Shown here piece by piece: positions 61,636 through 64,000 of a stretch of DNA of 64,000 bases (the stretch's first letter is position 1; each line of letters opens with the position of its first letter). The stretch covers positions 1,479,784 through 1,543,783 of the forward strand of contig NZ_CP008944.1 of the NCBI RefSeq assembly GCF_000732945.1, read 5' to 3'. This DNA is from Corynebacterium atypicum. GTDB lineage: Bacteria; Actinomycetota; Actinomycetes; Mycobacteriales; Mycobacteriaceae. The position numbers and the translations under genes are program-made. The notes below the pieces were generated by a model. It saw only the letters and a list, made by a program, of their open reading frames with translations. It made no database searches and was not told where the DNA came from.

Positions 61636-63102
61636 ATGCCAACTTTGCACACAGACGTCGTCGTCATCGGCGCAGGACCGGCAGGACTCATGGCCGCGCG
61701 CACCCTCAAATCCCAAGGCCTCAAGGTCGCTGTCCTAGAGGCCCGCGAGCGCGTCGGCGGGCGCACCTGGAACGGAAAGGTTGCAGACGCCGCGGGGGTC
61801 GAGCACTTCATCGAGATCGGCGGCCAGTGGATCTCCCCGGACCAGACGCGGCTGAGCGCGCTCGTCGAGGAACTGGGGCTGCAGACTTTCTCGCGCTACC
61901 GGGCCGGCAAGTCCATCTACGTCTCCCCGGACGGCGAGCGCCATGAGTACGAGGGCACCCAGTTTCCGGCGGGCCCCCACACTATTGCCGAGATGGACCG
62001 GATGATCGAGACGCTCGACAAGCTCGCCGCAGAAACCGACCCGGCGCGCCCCTGGGAGCACCCCCGGGCGGCCGAACTCGACCAGATCTCGTTCCGGGAC
62101 TGGCTGGGCCAGCTGTCCGATGACCCAGAGGCCATCGACAACATCTCGATCTACATCGCCTCCGGCATGTTGACCAAGCCCTCGTACACGTTCTCGGCGC
62201 TTCAGGCCGTGCTCATGGCCGCCTCGGCGGGCTCCTTTTCCAACCTGGTCGACGAAGACTTCATCCTGGATAAACGGGTTGTCGGCGGCATGCAGAAGGT
62301 GTCTTTAAAGTTGGCCGACGCGCTCGGCGACGACGTGATCCTCGGCCAGCCGGTCCGTGAGCTGCGCTGGGCCGAGCCACAAGAGGACACGGCCGACAGC
62401 CTCAACCGGATCCCCGCCGACGTGCGCAACGGCCTGCCCAATAACGGAGCGCCCGGGCAGGTCACCGCGCGTACCAGGGACTACGAGGTCAACGCCAGGT
62501 TTGCGGTCCTTGCGGTACCGCCCAACCTGTACAGCCGCATCAGCTACGTACCGCCGCTGCCACGCGAACAGCACATCGCCCACCAGCACATCTCGATGGG
62601 CCTCGTGATCAAGGTGCACGCAGTCTATTCGCGCCCCTTCTGGCGCGATGGGGGACTGTCCGGCACCGGTTTCGGCGGCGGCCGGCTGGTGCAGGAGGTC
62701 TACGACAACACCAACGTCTCCGAGGACGGCGAGGAGCCCTACGGCACGCTCGTCGGGTTTATCTCCGACGTGCACGCGGAAAAGATGTGGGCGCTCAGCC
62801 CAGCCGAACGCAAGGAGACGATCCTAGCTGCGCTTGCGGAATACCTGGGCGACAAAGCCAAAGAGCCGATCGCCTTCTATCTTTCTGACATGGCCGCCGA
62901 GGAGTGAACCCGAGGGGCCTACGCCACCAGCTACGACCTCGGGGGGTTGAGCCGCTGGGGGCGGCTCCAGAACGAGCCCACAGGGCCGATCTATTACGCC
63001 TGCTCCGACATCGCAGGCGAGGGCTACCAGCACGTCGACGGTGCCATCCGCATGGGCGAACAGGTAGCACTCGACATCGTCCAGGCGGACCGAAAAGCCT
63101 AA
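61636..63102 (+). pseudogene. puo: Putrescine oxidase-like flavin amine oxidase interrupted by a TGA codon
   Basis: The frame from the ATG at 61636 has VVVIGAGPAGLMAARTL (FAD P-loop), VLEARERVGGRTW, EIGGQWISPDQTRL and PYGTLVGFISD. Codon 424 (62905-62907) is TGA. The same frame continues with TRGAYATSYDLGGL, YYACSDIAGEGYQHVDGAIR and ends at 63102, which completes the C-terminal FAD-binding part. Relatives have EEWTRGAY, so TGA stands where Trp is expected. Reading to the stop gives a protein without its last 64 residues, including the GYQHVDGA flavin contact. Recoding as Sec is not favoured but cannot be excluded from sequence alone. Puo oxidises putrescine to 4-aminobutanal, ammonia and H2O2. 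Confidence 0.85.
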
Positions 63103-63152
63103 CCGCGCACCGATAAACAGGCGCTGCCAACCGAGCAATGGAGGTGAGAGCC

Positions 63153-64000
63153 GTGGCAGAACCAACAGTCCCGGGAGGTTCGGGAACGCACCCCACCGGG
63201 TCCATCATGGTGGCCTTTGTGGCCACCGCCGGAGGGCGCGAGGCCTTGCGGCTCGGAATTGCGATCGCTCGCGCCCGCGGGCTCGCCCTGAAGGTGGTGA
63301 TGGCGCTGCAGTCCGACGAAGCGTGCCCGGGCACCTACCCCCATGACCGGGGTTACGCGGGGCTCGTCGAAGAGCAGGCGGCACGGTGGCTTGCCGACGC
63401 CCTCGACGAGGTGCCGCCGGACATTTCGGCCACCGCGCACATCGCCGTGGGCGATTCGGTCACCCACACTCTGCTCGGCGAGGCGCGGCGGCTGGACTGC
63501 CAGCTCATGGTGGTCGGGGCGCGCGGCGGCGGGTTACTCAACCGGCTCAGCCTGGGCAGCGTGGTCGACACGCTGCTGCACTCCAGCCCCATCCCGGTCG
63601 CCCTGGCTCCGCGCGGATTCGACCATCCAGGGCCGGTCGAGAGGATCACGGCGATGTTCGGGCCAAGGCCGGGGGCCGCCGACACCGTGGCCGTCGGCGC
63701 GAGCCGGGCGCGGCTGCGGGGGATCCCGCTTCGCCTGGTCAACCTAGAAATCGGCGGCGAGAAGCCGCTGGGCGAACCCGCGATCGCCGCCGCGACAAAA
63801 GCGGCTACCGAGCTCTTGCGCTCCGGCCAGGCCGACAGGCGAGTCGTCACGGCGGCGACGGTGGAAGAGGCGATGGGTCGGCTCGACTGGCGGCCAGGCG
63901 AGGTGGCCCTCATCGGGTCCTCCCGGCTCGCCCCAGATCGCCGGCTCTTCGTAGGAGCCACCGCGCTGAAGATCCTGCGCCACACCCCTGTTCCCGTGGT
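63153..64000 (+). CDS. Universal stress protein, tandem UspA domains (3' end outside window)
   Basis: Starts at a GTG with GGAGGTGAG upstream and remains open at the window edge (about 282 residues visible). The first domain has SIMVAFVATAGGREALRLGI, VVGARGGGLLNRLSLGSVVDTLLHSSPIPV (the G2xG9G(S/T) ATP-binding pattern). A second domain begins near TAMFGPRPGAADTVAVGAS and continues through VALIGSSRLAPDRRLFVGAT to ILRHTPVPVV. It is probably transcribed after puo. Role unknown. Confidence 0.85.
   Translation, partial: MAEPTVPGGSGTHPTGSIMVAFVATAGGREALRLGIAIARARGLALKVVMALQSDEACPGTYPHDRGYAGLVEEQAARWLADALDEVPPDISATAHIAVGDSVTHTLLGEARRLDCQLMVVGARGGGLLNRLSLGSVVDTLLHSSPIPVALAPRGFDHPGPVERITAMFGPRPGAADTVAVGASRARLRGIPLRLVNLEIGGEKPLGEPAIAAATKAATELLRSGQADRRVVTAATVEEAMGRLDWRPGEVALIGSSRLAPDRRLFVGATALKILRHTPVPV

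Noticed and set aside
60391..62907. Single + strand open frame of 838 codons spanning gabT and puo
   Set aside because: The first part is an out-of-frame shadow of gabT. Only from 61636 on does the frame encode a real protein, the amine oxidase.
1..64000. CRISPR arrays, insertion sequences or prophage genes
   Set aside because: No regularly spaced repeats, transposase motifs or phage structural genes were seen on either strand.

Overview
The window is about 64 kb of high-GC actinobacterial chromosome. It most likely comes from a Corynebacterium or a close mycolic-acid relative. The reasons are the sigE / anti-sigma / tatB block, divergent glgC and glgA, the dapC-fdxA-mshB-lpqW-typA synteny shared with mycobacteria, folP2-gpgS, divergent aceA/aceB, and aroP-type permeases between dapE and dapD. 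There are no rRNA genes, phage genes, transposases or CRISPR arrays. The only tRNA gene is the selenocysteine tRNA.

Layout. 1-6.5 kb: the end of an Mrp ATPase, an Nfu-like Fe-S protein, the feoA-feoB ferrous iron operon behind a palindromic operator, then tatB, an anti-sigma factor, sigE and an O-methyltransferase. 6.5-11.6 kb: glycogen genes glgC/glgA, acetolactate decarboxylase, and a GH32-like protein that seems to lack all three catalytic carboxylates. 11.6-16.7 kb: an RlmA-type methyltransferase, two small conserved proteins, gpgS, folP2, a LOG-family protein and dapE. 16.8-21.2 kb: three tandem AroP-like amino-acid permeases. 21.3-29.8 kb: dapD, a GtrA protein, dapC, ferredoxin, a membrane protein, mshB, lpqW and typA. 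30.1-36.5 kb: a secreted protein, a DUF402 protein, a decayed sodium:alanine symporter, rraA, and the glyoxylate shunt genes aceA and aceB (aceB frameshifted). 36.5-45.9 kb: an oligopeptide ABC transporter, a frameshifted BCCT osmolyte carrier, a lipoate ligase and a Mug-type DNA glycosylase.

The most striking region is 45.9-56.2 kb, a complete, compact selenocysteine module. It holds selB, selA, the selC tRNA (anticodon UCA), selD and a three-subunit membrane formate dehydrogenase. The catalytic subunit reads through an in-frame UGA at codon 189. A small hairpin begins 14 nt after that UGA and presents GUU at its tip, as expected for a bacterial SECIS. The trans-acting Sec genes and their apparent client therefore sit side by side.

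56.5-64 kb holds a YraQ/DUF318 permease with its TIGR03943 partner. It is followed by a putrescine/GABA locus: a PucR-type regulator, gabT, putrescine oxidase and a universal stress protein that runs off the window. The regulator and the oxidase each carry a stop codon (TAG, TGA) where the family most likely has Trp. With the indels in aceB and the BCCT gene, four otherwise intact genes carry single lesions. Either this strain is losing functions or the assembly has residual errors; the sequence alone cannot decide.
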